Made by a program: the position numbers and the translations under genes. This document shows, one piece after another, positions 1 through 9,656 of a DNA stretch of 64,000 nucleotides (positions within the stretch are counted from its first letter, which is position 1; each line of letters starts with the position of its first letter). Origin of the DNA: Tetraselmis striata. Its lineage: Eukaryota; Chlorophyta; Chlorodendrophyceae; Chlorodendrales; Chlorodendraceae. The stretch lies in assembly GCA_006384855.1 (NCBI GenBank), contig VCJN01001838.1, forward strand, positions 1 through 64,000, read 5' to 3'. The notes beneath the pieces are model-generated. The model did not search any database. It was given only the letters and a program-made list of their open reading frames with translations, and was not told the DNA's origin.

Positions 1-769
1 AGCATTAGACACCACCATCGCCAAAGACACGTTAGTTCCAGTGGCGCACCGCAACATGCGGCGCGCTCGCCTTCCCTACCAATAAACGTCCACCCATCAC
101 CGCCACAAGCACCACTCCGACAAAGGGCCCGGGAAGCGCCCTACCGGGTGGTTGAGACCTATGCGCAGAGAACATGAGACGGCGGGACACTTCGGCTGAC
201 TCGCTCAGTCCGCATGTACTTCCTCTACGGAACAAACCCCAGCGGAGAGAATGGCTGGCAACACGGCGCTTCGGTCCCGAGCTAGACGCTTGCCCGCAAG
301 CGTCGGGCCGAAGTTGTTACAAGTAGATGACAAACACCCAGCGGACGCATGGAGCTCTAGGCGGGTAGTGGGCGGCGGTAAAGCAAAGGCGCGGCGCCAT
401 TGCCAGGGGAATGAGGGGCAGTCTAAGGCTGCTGCAATTGAAGGTGGAGGGGCTTGGAAGCAATTGAAGACGGTCTAGCTTGATCTATACATCCCTCAGC
501 GGTATGCAATGGTGGGTCCGTAGAATAGCTTGATGGGCGATGGGCAGCGGTGTAATCCATTTCAATCTAAATCAAATTGTTGTTGCAACTTGTAAGGATT
601 GCCTCATGTGCTCCCTAGGATTGCCATGCCGCCATATGCCGCCAGCCGAATCATGCAGCGCACAACAACAGTCTTCGTACTGCGAGGTACTCGTAGTCAT
701 GGAATGGCACTATCTTGCATGCCGTAGTAAGAGGACAATTCTTCCTCGTAGAATACGAGTATCAGAAGG
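1..769. other. No gene recognised at left edge
   Basis: Only short open frames with no recognisable motif are seen. There is no homopolymer run or obvious repeat in this stretch. It may be flank of the degraded TE-like coding region that starts near 785. Confidence 0.4.
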
Positions 770-784
770 GACCATCATTCTGAG

Positions 785-1310
785 ACATCTAGGAAATGTC
801 GGATTACAACCGGTACGCTCAACTTACGGCCCCCATGCTCACACTCAACGAGTTGCCCTCTCTGATTTTCGCCATCGACGAACTTGAGGGCATGCAAAAG
901 GTCGCCGCGTTTCTGTCGCACAGTCACACGCAAGTCGCGCGCCTTTTTTGACATGTACAAGGCCGCCACACTGCCGGAACGTATACGTCTCTTGTCCCAA
1001 ACTGGCCATGGGAGCGTCGCATGCCTAGCCTCTGACAGTCCCACAACTTACCGTGCGACACAAGAAATGTCCCGCGTCGCGTTGCGCAACTGCCGCGGCA
1101 TCGCAGCCCTTGGCGACAGCCCATTGCCCCCCGAAGACTCGTGCCCACACTGTGACATATCCCCTTGCGCCACTGACGACGCGCCCAAAAGGTAACTACA
1201 CATCATGGTGCACTGCCCGTCCGTTGGTGCGTGGCACAAGGTGCACGCGCGCGCATCGCCACCGTGCGTGCAAGAGTGTATCCTGCATGAGAGCAACCTA
1301 CCCTCCCCCC

Positions 1311-1341
<31 letters not shown>

Positions 1342-1925
1342 CCGCGACCCTGTCCAAACGGAGATACGCGGGTTGCGTTGTGCGCATGCCACCTGGCCGG
1401 CCGATGTGGTACAACTCGACTACATGGGACCGGTGTGCACTTTGTGCTTGCTTGATGCCGCCGTCACATGCCTCTTCCGAAACTCTATCGCGGCTTTGGT
1501 TGCGAGTAATTATGTTGCTGTCCCACCAAGCTTCGCGGCGCGCTTGCGCAAGCAAATCAAATCCAAGGTCGACGCCAAGTAACTCTTCTCAACCAGTCGC
1601 GAGGCGTCACCATTTTGTGCCGTGTGTCGTCGACACGGGCAAGCGACTGGGCGAGCACCTGCTTTCCTTGCTCAAGGAGGCTACCGAGCGCGGCGTCGCT
1701 AGCGGTCATTTGAAGCAACCCGCGTCGTGGCGCGAGCTCCGGTCAGCAGCTCTGATCGCCCACTTGGTACGAAGGTGGAGTGCGAAGATAATATGTTGCA
1801 CGGCACATTTCCCTCGCCGGATATATATGTCACACGCCAGTAGCGGCCCCCTCGGCTTCGGCGGAAGGTATTTTAAGGCGGGCTGGTCGTCAATTGCCAG
1901 CCTCCTCGGGGCCCGAAGGTAAGTA
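785..1925 (+). pseudogene. Degraded TE-like coding region, frameshifted
   Basis: Consistent coding texture runs through here but changes frame. One frame from about 799 to 945 reads NELPSLIFAIDELEGMQKVA and then hits TGA at about 948. The neighbouring frame carries on without a gap as FFDMYKAATLPERIRLL to a stop at 1193-1195, passing PEDSCPHCD. After a C-run (1303-1327) and a CA repeat, another open stretch (about 1335-1580) and then a third (about 1590-1790, VDTGKRLGEHLLSLLKEATE) follow. The last stretch resembles the 'DTGGRLG' segment I associate with retroelement polyproteins in algae, but this is family memory and not a proven match. I see a pseudogene or a multi-exon relic, function unassigned. 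It could instead be a real host gene with introns. Confidence 0.35.
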
Positions 1926-1929
1926 AATC

Positions 1930-2630
1930 TGCTTAGGCGTCTTTCTTCCTCCGTGCCTACTGTGCATTCTCTAGACGTTTTGCTTTGGCCAAAGCTCATA
2001 TGAAATGTGTATAAACCATCATCCTCATGTATGCATGAATTGGCACTACAATATTTCTATTATTTGATGGCGCCGCCTACCCGGTCCGAGGCAGTACTTT
2101 GCGCTAGGGTGAAAGAATTCTAGTATAGGAGCTGCGCTTCGTCATCTTGTAATCCATATTTCAGAAGTACAATAATAATGCACGAATATATCTTTGTGTA
2201 TATAAGAATTATACCATAATTTAATCATCCTTATCTCTGAATAATGAGCTAGATGCAAAAGACGAGCAGGAAACCACCGGAAAAGGCAATGGGAAACGTC
2301 CACTACAGCAACTAATTGCGCGGTGGAAGCAACACCAGAACATGGTGCGGAATGAGCACCGGCAGACGCATCAGACTTGGCCGTCTGCACTCCAGCAGAG
2401 AGAATGCCACCCAAGGTACCATGCACGCAAGCAACTGAGACTCGCTGCAACAGCCCCCGCCGCGTGTGCGACAGGTGATGGCGGAACTCCGCGGGCTGGC
2501 TGGCAACAAAGTTCCGAAGCGTCTGGACGGACTGACCACAAAGAAAGCATGAAGTCGGGGCGGAAGGACCGCCAAGGAAGTTGCGCACAGCAAGCAACAC
2601 CGCGAAGATAAAGACCACCGTTAATAACAA
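1930..2630. other. Intergenic, nothing recognised
   Basis: AT-richer sequence between the degraded coding region and a dispersed repeat copy. The open frames are short and shadow each other, with no motif that I recognise. Confidence 0.4.
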
Positions 2631-2634
2631 ACGA

Positions 2635-2775
2635 TGAAGGGTTCTTGGCTCCCTGGCCTCCTGCTCGACCTTGGTTTCATGCTTATGTCTTTCTTTTGCT
2701 GGCAACCTTTCATAGTTGATGTTAGTTCTATTTGTAGTGCGCATATGTTAAGGCCCTGATGTGAAAAAGAAGTAG
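2635..2775 (+). repeat. Dispersed repeat, copy 1 of 3
   Basis: This segment shares long near-identical strings with 59880-60140 (same strand) and 22125-22460 (opposite strand). Shared parts include GTTCTTGGCTCCCTGGC, CTTTTGCTGGCAA and TTTGTAGTGCGCATATG. Copy 1 is the shortest and lacks the part around TGACCCGGGTCAT that the other two carry. No coding potential is seen. It is probably a non-autonomous mobile element or a fragment of a larger one. Confidence 0.7.
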
Positions 2776-3383
2776 AATAAACGATGAAACAGTTGGATAC
2801 TGATCCATACATGCTGGTTGAAGTCGCTTGTAGTGCGGGTTGCGGGCCGCTTTTAGGCGGCTTACTGCGCCCTTCTGGTACTGCTTACCTTTTACCTTAC
2901 CTGCTTACCTGGTACCTTTTGGTACTGCTTTTAGCGGTGGATTTGTTCCTGGCCTTTTTGTAATTCACACGAGTACTGTTTATTGCAATCGCTCTGCAGA
3001 GCTCGTGATACTCGTGTCGCATCCTATCCGGCGCTGCATACGCGCTCCGAAACCATCGCTATCCACAGCGCCACCACAGCCCCAGGCGTATGCGCTCGGC
3101 CCTGACGCAAATTTAGCGACTATACGAGCATACGGTGCTGTTCGGGTATGCACAATCTTCAGTTCTCCGCGACCAATGTTTCGCATATGAAATCTCCAGC
3201 GACCAGACTGCCCAATCAAATGCGATCGAACAACTGGGGATTGCGATGGCACGCGTGTGACATGATAGATGGGGCTGTGCGACAGCATAATTTCCGATGA
3301 GAGCGCGTGCTGAGCCCAGATTGCACGGAGGCCTGGGCGGCGGGGCGTCGCGTTCGTCCCGGCTGCTGGTAGCGACGAGCGAC

Positions 3384-3390
3384 TATATAT
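3384..3390 (+). promoter_or_regulatory. TATA box of the LHCII gene
   Basis: TATATAT lies 98 nt upstream of the LHCII start codon, in otherwise mixed sequence, and is followed by a pyrimidine-rich leader (about 3425-3485). The spacing fits a TATA promoter with a 5' UTR of about 60-70 nt. No upstream light-responsive element was identified. Confidence 0.6.
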
Positions 3391-3487
3391 TGCGAGAGCG
3401 CTCCTACTTGCAGCTATCAGCTCACTTCCCTTCCGTTTCCTCTTCCCATCTCCTCTTCCGTTTACCACTCCCTCCATTTCCTCTATA

Positions 3488-4243
3488 ATGGCTGCCGTCG
3501 CCGCCCGCTCTTTCGCCGCCACTGTGGCCGGCCAGGTCGGTGTGTCCGCCCGTGGCCAGAAGCAGGTCACCCGCGCCGCCGTTGAGTTCTACGGCCCCGA
3601 CCGCGCCAAGTGGCTGGGCCCCTTCTCCGATGACACCCCTTCCTACCTGACCGGCGAGTTCCCCGGTGACTACGGCTGGGACACCGCCGGCCTGTCCGCC
3701 GACCCCGAGACCTTCGCCAGCTACCGCGAGCTCGAGCTGATCCACGCTCGCTGGGCTATGCTGGGTGCTCTGGGCTGCGTGACCCCCGAGCTGCTGTCCA
3801 AGTACGCCGGTGTGGAGTTCGGCGAGGCCGTCTGGTTCAAGGCCGGCGCCCAGATCTTCGCCGACGGCGGCCTCGACTACCTTGGCAACGCCTCTCTGGT
3901 GCACGCCCAGTCCATCCTGGCCATCCTGGGCTGCCAGGTCGTCCTGATGGGCGGCGCCGAGGCGTTCCGCGTCAACGGTGGCCCCCTGGGCGAGGACCTC
4001 GACAAGCTGCACCCCGGCGGTGCCTTCGACCCCCTGGGCCTGGCTGACGACCCCGACACCTTCGCCGAGCTCAAGGTGAAGGAGATCAAGAACGGCCGGC
4101 TGGCCATGTTCTCCATGTTCGGCTTCTTCGTGCAGGCCATCGTGACCGGCAAGGGCCCCGTCGAGAACTGGGCTGAGCACATCGCCGATCCCTCCGGGTC
4201 CAACGGCTTCATCTACGCCACCAAGTTCGTGCCCGGCAACTAA
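3488..4243 (+). CDS. Chlorophyll a/b-binding protein of LHCII
   Basis: This intronless gene encodes 251 residues of the major light-harvesting antenna, which binds chlorophyll a/b and carotenoids in thylakoid membranes and feeds photosystem II. A short Ala/Arg/Ser-rich transit peptide (about 1-30) leads into [13 protein letters not shown] (from residue 34). First helix: [16 protein letters not shown] with the E..H.R chlorophyll and salt-bridge residues. The middle helix spans [20 protein letters not shown]. The last helix, [19 protein letters not shown], carries E, N, R and then Q ligands, followed by WAEHIADP. Length and motif order match Lhcb/LHCBM proteins. Codon use is extremely biased to C-ending codons, as in highly expressed genes. 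The trimerisation motif WYGPDR appears as FYGPDR. Start: first ATG after the leader. A TGTAA signal follows at 4337. Which LHCBM isoform this is cannot be told. Confidence 0.97.
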   Translation: MAAVAARSFAATVAGQVGVSARGQKQVTRAAVEFYGPDRAKWLGPFSDDTPSYLTGEFPGDYGWDTAGLSADPETFASYRELELIHARWAMLGALGCVTPELLSKYAGVEFGEAVWFKAGAQIFADGGLDYLGNASLVHAQSILAILGCQVVLMGGAEAFRVNGGPLGEDLDKLHPGGAFDPLGLADDPDTFAELKVKEIKNGRLAMFSMFGFFVQAIVTGKGPVENWAEHIADPSGSNGFIYATKFVPGN

Positions 4244-4336
4244 GCGTTTTGTACCGGTTCTCCTCCAGTTGATGTATCCCTATGTCTTACCGGCGCTTCG
4301 CCGAGGGTTTCCTGATAGCCAGCGGGAAGCCGTGTG

Positions 4337-4341
4337 TGTAA
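4337..4341 (+). terminator. TGTAA polyadenylation signal of the LHCII gene
   Basis: TGTAA, the usual green-algal poly(A) signal, lies 94 nt after the LHCII stop codon and is followed by A-rich sequence. It is the first TGTAA downstream of the stop. Confidence 0.55.
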
Positions 4342-4344
4342 AAA

Positions 4345-6310
4345 TACCACCAGGCACGAAAACACCTCGTCTCCCCCCCGGCTTCAATGTGCATTTCCGC
4401 GAAACCTGCACGTCACCAATCCGATATTGCACAACACGCAGCCATACTAAAAGTACTATCAGTAGAGTCTCTCGAGCACTGAATACCAAGAACATAAGAA
4501 ACAGTCATTTTACACAAGCCCCAACATATAAATATTATGTTATCCGCCGCCTAGGTGCGCCGCCGGAGCTCATCAGTCACCAGCCGGGGTTGTAGAGCTG
4601 CTGCGCGGAGCGGCCGAGGGGCCTTCAGCAAAGCCAGTAGTGCTGTTTGTGTTGAGTAGCGGCTGCTGCGCAGCAGGTCTTTGAGAGCAAGGGTAGATAA
4701 TGGTTGCGCTGAGTTTCCATGCGGAGCAGTGCCTGCGGGGCGATACTGTGCGGAGCTGATGGGCTGTATCAGTCGTCATCTGGAAGTAGTAGGTGGCCAT
4801 TGCGCACAATTGTGATATGTTGGGAATCAGACGAGATGGCGTGTTATCTGTTGTATTACATTACTGGTAATGTTGTGCGGAGTGGGGTGAGGGGGGACAG
4901 TCATGCGGCTGCAGAGTTAGCTGAAGCTATGTCGGTATTTGGTTGAGTTGCCGCGCAGATTATGCAATGGCTGACTGGCATTAGTCCACAGCATTGTTAA
5001 TATACTAGTAAACTGCGCCTGTCAGCATCGGTGACGGCTCTCAACAGTGGGATGTTATACTGTGGTGATGACAAGTCTTTGCGGCACCGTCTCATGATGG
5101 ACAGTAGTAACTTAAGATTTCGTGCATGCAATTGTGACTGCGTCAACTACTGCCTGCAGCGTCCGCAAACCGATGAGGCCCAACAACCACTGTTACTAGT
5201 CAGGGCTGCCGCTGATTCATTGGCCTGGTCCGGAGACATCGCCTTGGGGCGCAGGAGGGGGGGGGGGGGGGGGGGGGGGGGGTTACGGCCCCAAAGCCTC
5301 CAATGATGGGTGTGATGCTGACTGCCAGTAAAAGTGGTGAGTACCGTTATTGGCCATAGTAACTCTTATTGCCGTCACACCTACCCGCATGCCCCCCAAA
5401 ACGACTAAAAAGGCAGTGTGCCAGCCATGTGTATTAAAGGGCAACAGAGCGAGGGAGAGAGAGAGGAGAAAGCTTCCTTGGAGCTGTGTAGGCCGTTGAA
5501 GGATATCACGGCATCCCTGCCGGGAACACCGCTGTAGCCGTGCTGAAAATGCAACATGTATTCCCCGAAACGTCCTGACGAAAAGGGGGGGGGGGGGGCG
5601 AGTTCGGTAGTTCAGTAGCATTTTACTATAAATTAAGGAGGTCTCGTGACATTTCTATTTAAGTAATTTAGTAGACTTTCACTGTTTTAGATGCTCCTGA
5701 TGCATGGGACATCTGCCGAGGCGGGTAGGCCAGATTTTCTAAGTAATGCAACACGCCCTGTCAGAAACCCTGACTCCCCACCTGCTGCGGTTGATGTGAT
5801 CTTGGTGACATCCGTACACATTATCGCCATTAACAAAATGAGCATGCCGCACACAGTCACAGTCTCGCAGCGGCAACATTACATCATATGACACTTTGTA
5901 CTCCTGGATGACTGCGTTGTTTACGTTCCCTATCATGTATTGTCTTGCCTTGCCCAGCCGTAGCCATGTTTTCTGTGGGTGAATATATACACATAATGCT
6001 AATCCCTACAGGGTATTCGGTCTGTATTTTCTGCAGCCATATTCCGTAGTACCATCTTTTTGTGTGTGTGGTTGAGTGTGCTGCCTCATCCGGCAGTTGT
6101 TGCCGCCGCCGCTCTTATGATCCTAACTGGGATTATACTGCAGCGGCGGTACGGCGACTCTCATTATTATCTGCGGCCGCCTGCCATAAACAAATCGCAG
6201 GGCGGATTAAGGACACCCTCGGCGATATGCTCGAAGACTCGTTGCTCTCCGCCGGACGACCGGTGTTTGTCCGCACGTGCCCTAAAGCTAACACTCTAAG
6301 CACGTACTCT
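4345..6310. other. Intergenic with two poly-G runs
   Basis: No gene is supported. Two pure G runs (about 5258-5282 and 5585-5598) stand out, with a short GA-repeat near 5452-5470. The open frames here are short and overlap on both strands, without motifs. Confidence 0.45.
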
Positions 6311-6315
6311 TGCAT

Positions 6316-6425
6316 GATTGAACAAATCACCATGGCGCACAGCGGAGGGCAGCAAGCCAGTGATGAGCACTGGGGCATGATGGACCAGGATCGCGACAAC
6401 TTGACTGGCACTGTTTGGTACTGGC
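6316..6425 (+). pseudogene. Duplicated 5' fragment of the downstream monooxygenase gene
   Basis: The stretch TGCATGA..AACAAA..ATGGCGCA..CAAGCCAGTGA..TGGGG..ATGGACCAGGA..CGCG...TTGACTG recurs at 6889-6966, across the start codon of the FAD monooxygenase. Translated, MAHSGGQQASDEHWGMMDQD mirrors MAQGQASESWGTMDQD. The reading frame stays open for about 50 codons to a TGA at 6470-6472, but no FAD-binding sequence follows. It is best read as a relic of a local tandem duplication that kept only the first few dozen codons. It could also be a short live gene or an alternative first exon of the monooxygenase gene. Confidence 0.6.
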
Positions 6426-6902
6426 ACCGTGGCGCTGATGATGAATTTATCCTGTCGCTTGTCAGCTTGTGACCGTGGTGCCCGAACCGAATGACCGGCT
6501 CCTATTTAAGTCTTTGTGGAATGGTGTACCTCACTCAGGCGGGCATATATATACCCTGTATATTATTATTTATTATCCGAACGTACTATCGTCTATGTGT
6601 ATGACCATATATGAGCTAGCAGCAGAAGGCGATATCGGAAATCACCATATATATATATGACTATATATATCATATGATACATATGAGTACTTATGCAAGT
6701 GTCAAGAAGACTGTAATGCGCTACATCTTAATGTACAGGTATCGGTATGAATCACATCAGGGCCAGGGCGGTCGGACAGCGCGGCAGGCGGAGCGACGAT
6801 TCGAAAGCTCGTCGCTATCCCTATATTGCCCGCCACTACACCGGTATTCACCCAGGCCGTCCAGATCACTGGAAGCACCTTATCTTGCATGAACAAACGA
6901 AA

Positions 6903-8395
6903 ATGGCGCAAGGACAAGCCAGTGAGTCCTGGGGAACGATGGACCAGGACCGCGGCGGCTTGACTGCAGCGGATGGGACGGACTTGTGCGGTGCTCCGGC
7001 GGAGGTGGGTGAAGAGGAGGTGACGGGAGTGGCAATAATCGGCGGCGGGATCGCGGGGCTGGCGGCCGCGATCTCGCTGTCTCGCGCCGGCGTCACCGAC
7101 TTCAAGGTGTACGAGCGAGCGCCACGAGTGCGGGAGCTCAGCCAGGGAATCCTTGCGCTCGGACCTGCGGGCCAGTGGGCGCTGCAGCAGGTGCACCCTG
7201 AGATCCTCGAAACGTTGCGCGAGGCGGGCACGTTGTGGGACGGCCCCGCCGAGTTCCGTACATACGAGCCCGACGGAAGCGCGAGCACGAACAAGGTGGA
7301 GTCGATGGCGGCCCGCAACGTTGCTGAGCAGGGAGTGGCAAATATCACAATCACCTGGCACCGCCTGCAGGCCGCGCTGGCTGCGTTGGTACCGGAGGGG
7401 CATGTGGCGACCTCTCGCGCGCTGCACTCGTTCGAGGAGCGGCCCAACGGGGTGCTGCTCCGATTCGCCGACGGCTCGCGCGCGCGCGCGGAGGTGGCGC
7501 TCGCGTGCGACGGCACCTTCTCCGCGGCCCGGCGCCAGATGCTGCCGCAGCAGCCGCCGCTTTACCTCGGCCAGCTCAACTGGAACGCCGTCGTGCCGGA
7601 GGCTTTGCTACCAGCGGCCGCCCTGAACGGCTTCGAGGCGCGCGTCGTCATACACAAGCCCGACCCCTTTTGGTACGTCTACATAATGCGGGCCGGGCAC
7701 GGCGACGCCTTCTTCCAACTCCGCGTGCGAGACGCGGCGCACGCGATGGCGCTGTCAGGAAATGGTGGACGCGGTGGACTGGGGCTGCCTGGCGTTAAGG
7801 AGAAGCTGCTGGCGGTGGTCGCCGACGTGCCAGAGGTGCTGTTTTTTTCTTGGATGTAGCCCAACCTCCAAAGTACCGGAATACTGCTTGGAATTAAATC
7901 TTTTCAATATGCCGGCAGGTGCACGACGCGCTGGCAGCCATCCCGGAGTCGACGCTCTTCGAGCGCTGCATTGTCGCGCAAGACGTGGCGGCCAGCTGGC
8001 GCAGCGCCGGCGGGCGCGTTGCGCTGGTGGGCGACGCCGCGCACGCGGTGCATCCACTCATCGGCATGGGGGCCAACTCGGCGCTGGAGAGCGCCGTGGC
8101 GGCGGTGCGCGCGCTCGCGCAGTGCGGCGGCGACCGGCGCGCCGGCCTCCAGGCGTACGAAGCCAGCCGCAAGCCGGAGGCCGACCTCGTGCAGCAGTAC
8201 GCCAACCTATCGGGCCTCAACATCGTCAGCCCGCAGGGCGTGCTGAGCCCAGAGGACACCAAGACCGCGGGCAATTGGGCCACGAAAAAGGTGCCTCGGA
8301 GCGAGCCCCTCCCGCAGCACATCGCCGATGCCTTGCGCGCGTTCAGCGTGGCCGCCTCTCCGATGGTGAAACCCGTGGATGTGGGCGGCAACTGA
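6903..8395 (+). CDS. FAD-dependent aromatic-ring monooxygenase-like protein
   Basis: Two exons, 6903-7835 and 7919-8395, joined by an 83-nt phase-0 intron (GTGCTG...GGCAG), give 469 residues. The family (salicylate or 4-hydroxybenzoate hydroxylase, zeaxanthin-epoxidase-like) uses NAD(P)H and FAD to add oxygen to a ring. Seen: the Rossmann motif VAIIGGGIAGLAAA near residue 40; the DG motif ACDGTFSAARRQ near 205; and the second FAD motif GDAAHAVHPLIGMGANSALE in exon 2. The start at 6903 is chosen because it lies shortly before the FAD fold, and the upstream in-frame extension to 6747 is low-complexity. The N-terminal 35 residues are hydrophilic with no clear transit peptide. Just upstream lies a partial copy of the gene's own 5' end. 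The substrate cannot be inferred. Confidence 0.88.
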
Positions 8396-9534
8396 TGGCG
8401 CACCCACTGTCATGCGGCGGCGATCCATAGCCTGCCACATGCGGAGTACCACTTACTTTACCTGCTCAGCATCCTGGCAGACTATGACTTTCAGCATGGC
8501 ACATACCCCCCCCCCCAACGGTAACACTCAACATAATTGAGGAATAAGGATGCTCTGTGTCCACTTCGGTGTATTGGAGCCAACGGTCACCTCCCATCTG
8601 GCAAGCCAGTCCACTTGTGGTCCTGTTTGTGGATACCTCCGCGCACGGAGCCGCCGCTACTGCGACATCCTCACCGACTGCGCGAGAAAATGCCCTTATG
8701 ATTAAGAACCGGAACATCAGAGCCACTCTTAAGGTTCCCGACATGTATTGATGCATTGACCCACCTGGCAAAATGTAGAGGGAAAAATTGTATCCATCTG
8801 GAAATCATGGGTGCCGAGCGGTAATAAGAACGATGCGAATAATAACATGTCCTACCCGACATTTGTCACGTATATAAAACTAGGGCGGAACCATAGCAAA
8901 TGCTTTTATCGGTTGCATGCTAGCCCAATTTCCGGCTTTCAGAGAGTTCTTATATATGCGTTCCCCCCTGGTAGAAGAATAAACATGGTAGAGGAATCGC
9001 CGACTCGATAGTGCACAGCTGTTCATTCGTTTTGCGGCCTTGGGACCCAATTCCATGGCGCGGCAGTCATCGTCCTGCCGGATGAGGGTGTGCTCTTTAC
9101 AACTGCCCTGTGGATATCCTCATTACCGTGGCTCGCTTGTGCATTGACGCAGTAATAATGAGTGAATTGGGCAGTGCGCTATTCATTATGTATTCATTCC
9201 TGTAGAGACACGGCCTGAAACAGCGAGATCACGGTCCCCGGAGATCCGCCCGATGCATCTGATCTTGACAACAGCAGAGGGACCGGGACATCCCCCCTCT
9301 AATGAAATCGAAATGGAATTTCGATACAACTTTATTCCTGCCAGTCTTCCAACCACATGCCAGCTGTTTCACGGACTGGCTGCATCTACCCGCATAGGGT
9401 CGGCCGGAGCCCGTGGTCCTGCAGCCCTCTGAAGGCCAAGTCCCTAAACCGAAGAGAGAGTGGTGTCGTCCTCGACCCCTCCCCTCGCTCGGCCCCCGGC
9501 CCTCCAGGTGGCGCCTCCCCTCTATAATGACGAC
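8396..9534. other. Intergenic
   Basis: This lies between the convergent monooxygenase gene and the receptor-kinase gene. It has a C-run near 8505-8517 and no recognisable gene. TTACA (minus-strand TGTAA) at 9097-9101 is a distant candidate poly(A) signal for the minus-strand kinase gene. Confidence 0.4.
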
Positions 9535-9535
9535 G

Positions 9536-9620
9536 GCGACGATGATAATGATGATGGTAGTGGTGGTGGTGGTGGTGGTGGTGATGATGGTGATGGTGAT
9601 GGTCATGATGATGACGATCC
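9536..9620 (+). repeat. GAT/GGT trinucleotide repeat
   Basis: An imperfect run of GAT, AAT and GGT triplets sits just past the stop codon of the minus-strand receptor-kinase gene, so probably in its 3' UTR. The apparent Asp/Gly- or Val/Met-rich open frames here are artefacts of the repeat. Confidence 0.8.
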
Positions 9621-9656
9621 TTTCTTGACGCAGACCTCTGAGTAAGCCGGCGATGC

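Noticed and set aside
1053..1922. 289-codon open frame crossing the C run at 1303
   Set aside because: It is kept open partly by polyproline from the homopolymer. Protein-like signal switches to other frames on both sides.
9413..9645. Asp/Gly- and Val/Met-rich small ORFs at the GAT/GGT repeat
   Set aside because: They are pure translation of a triplet repeat in the probable 3' UTR of the kinase gene.
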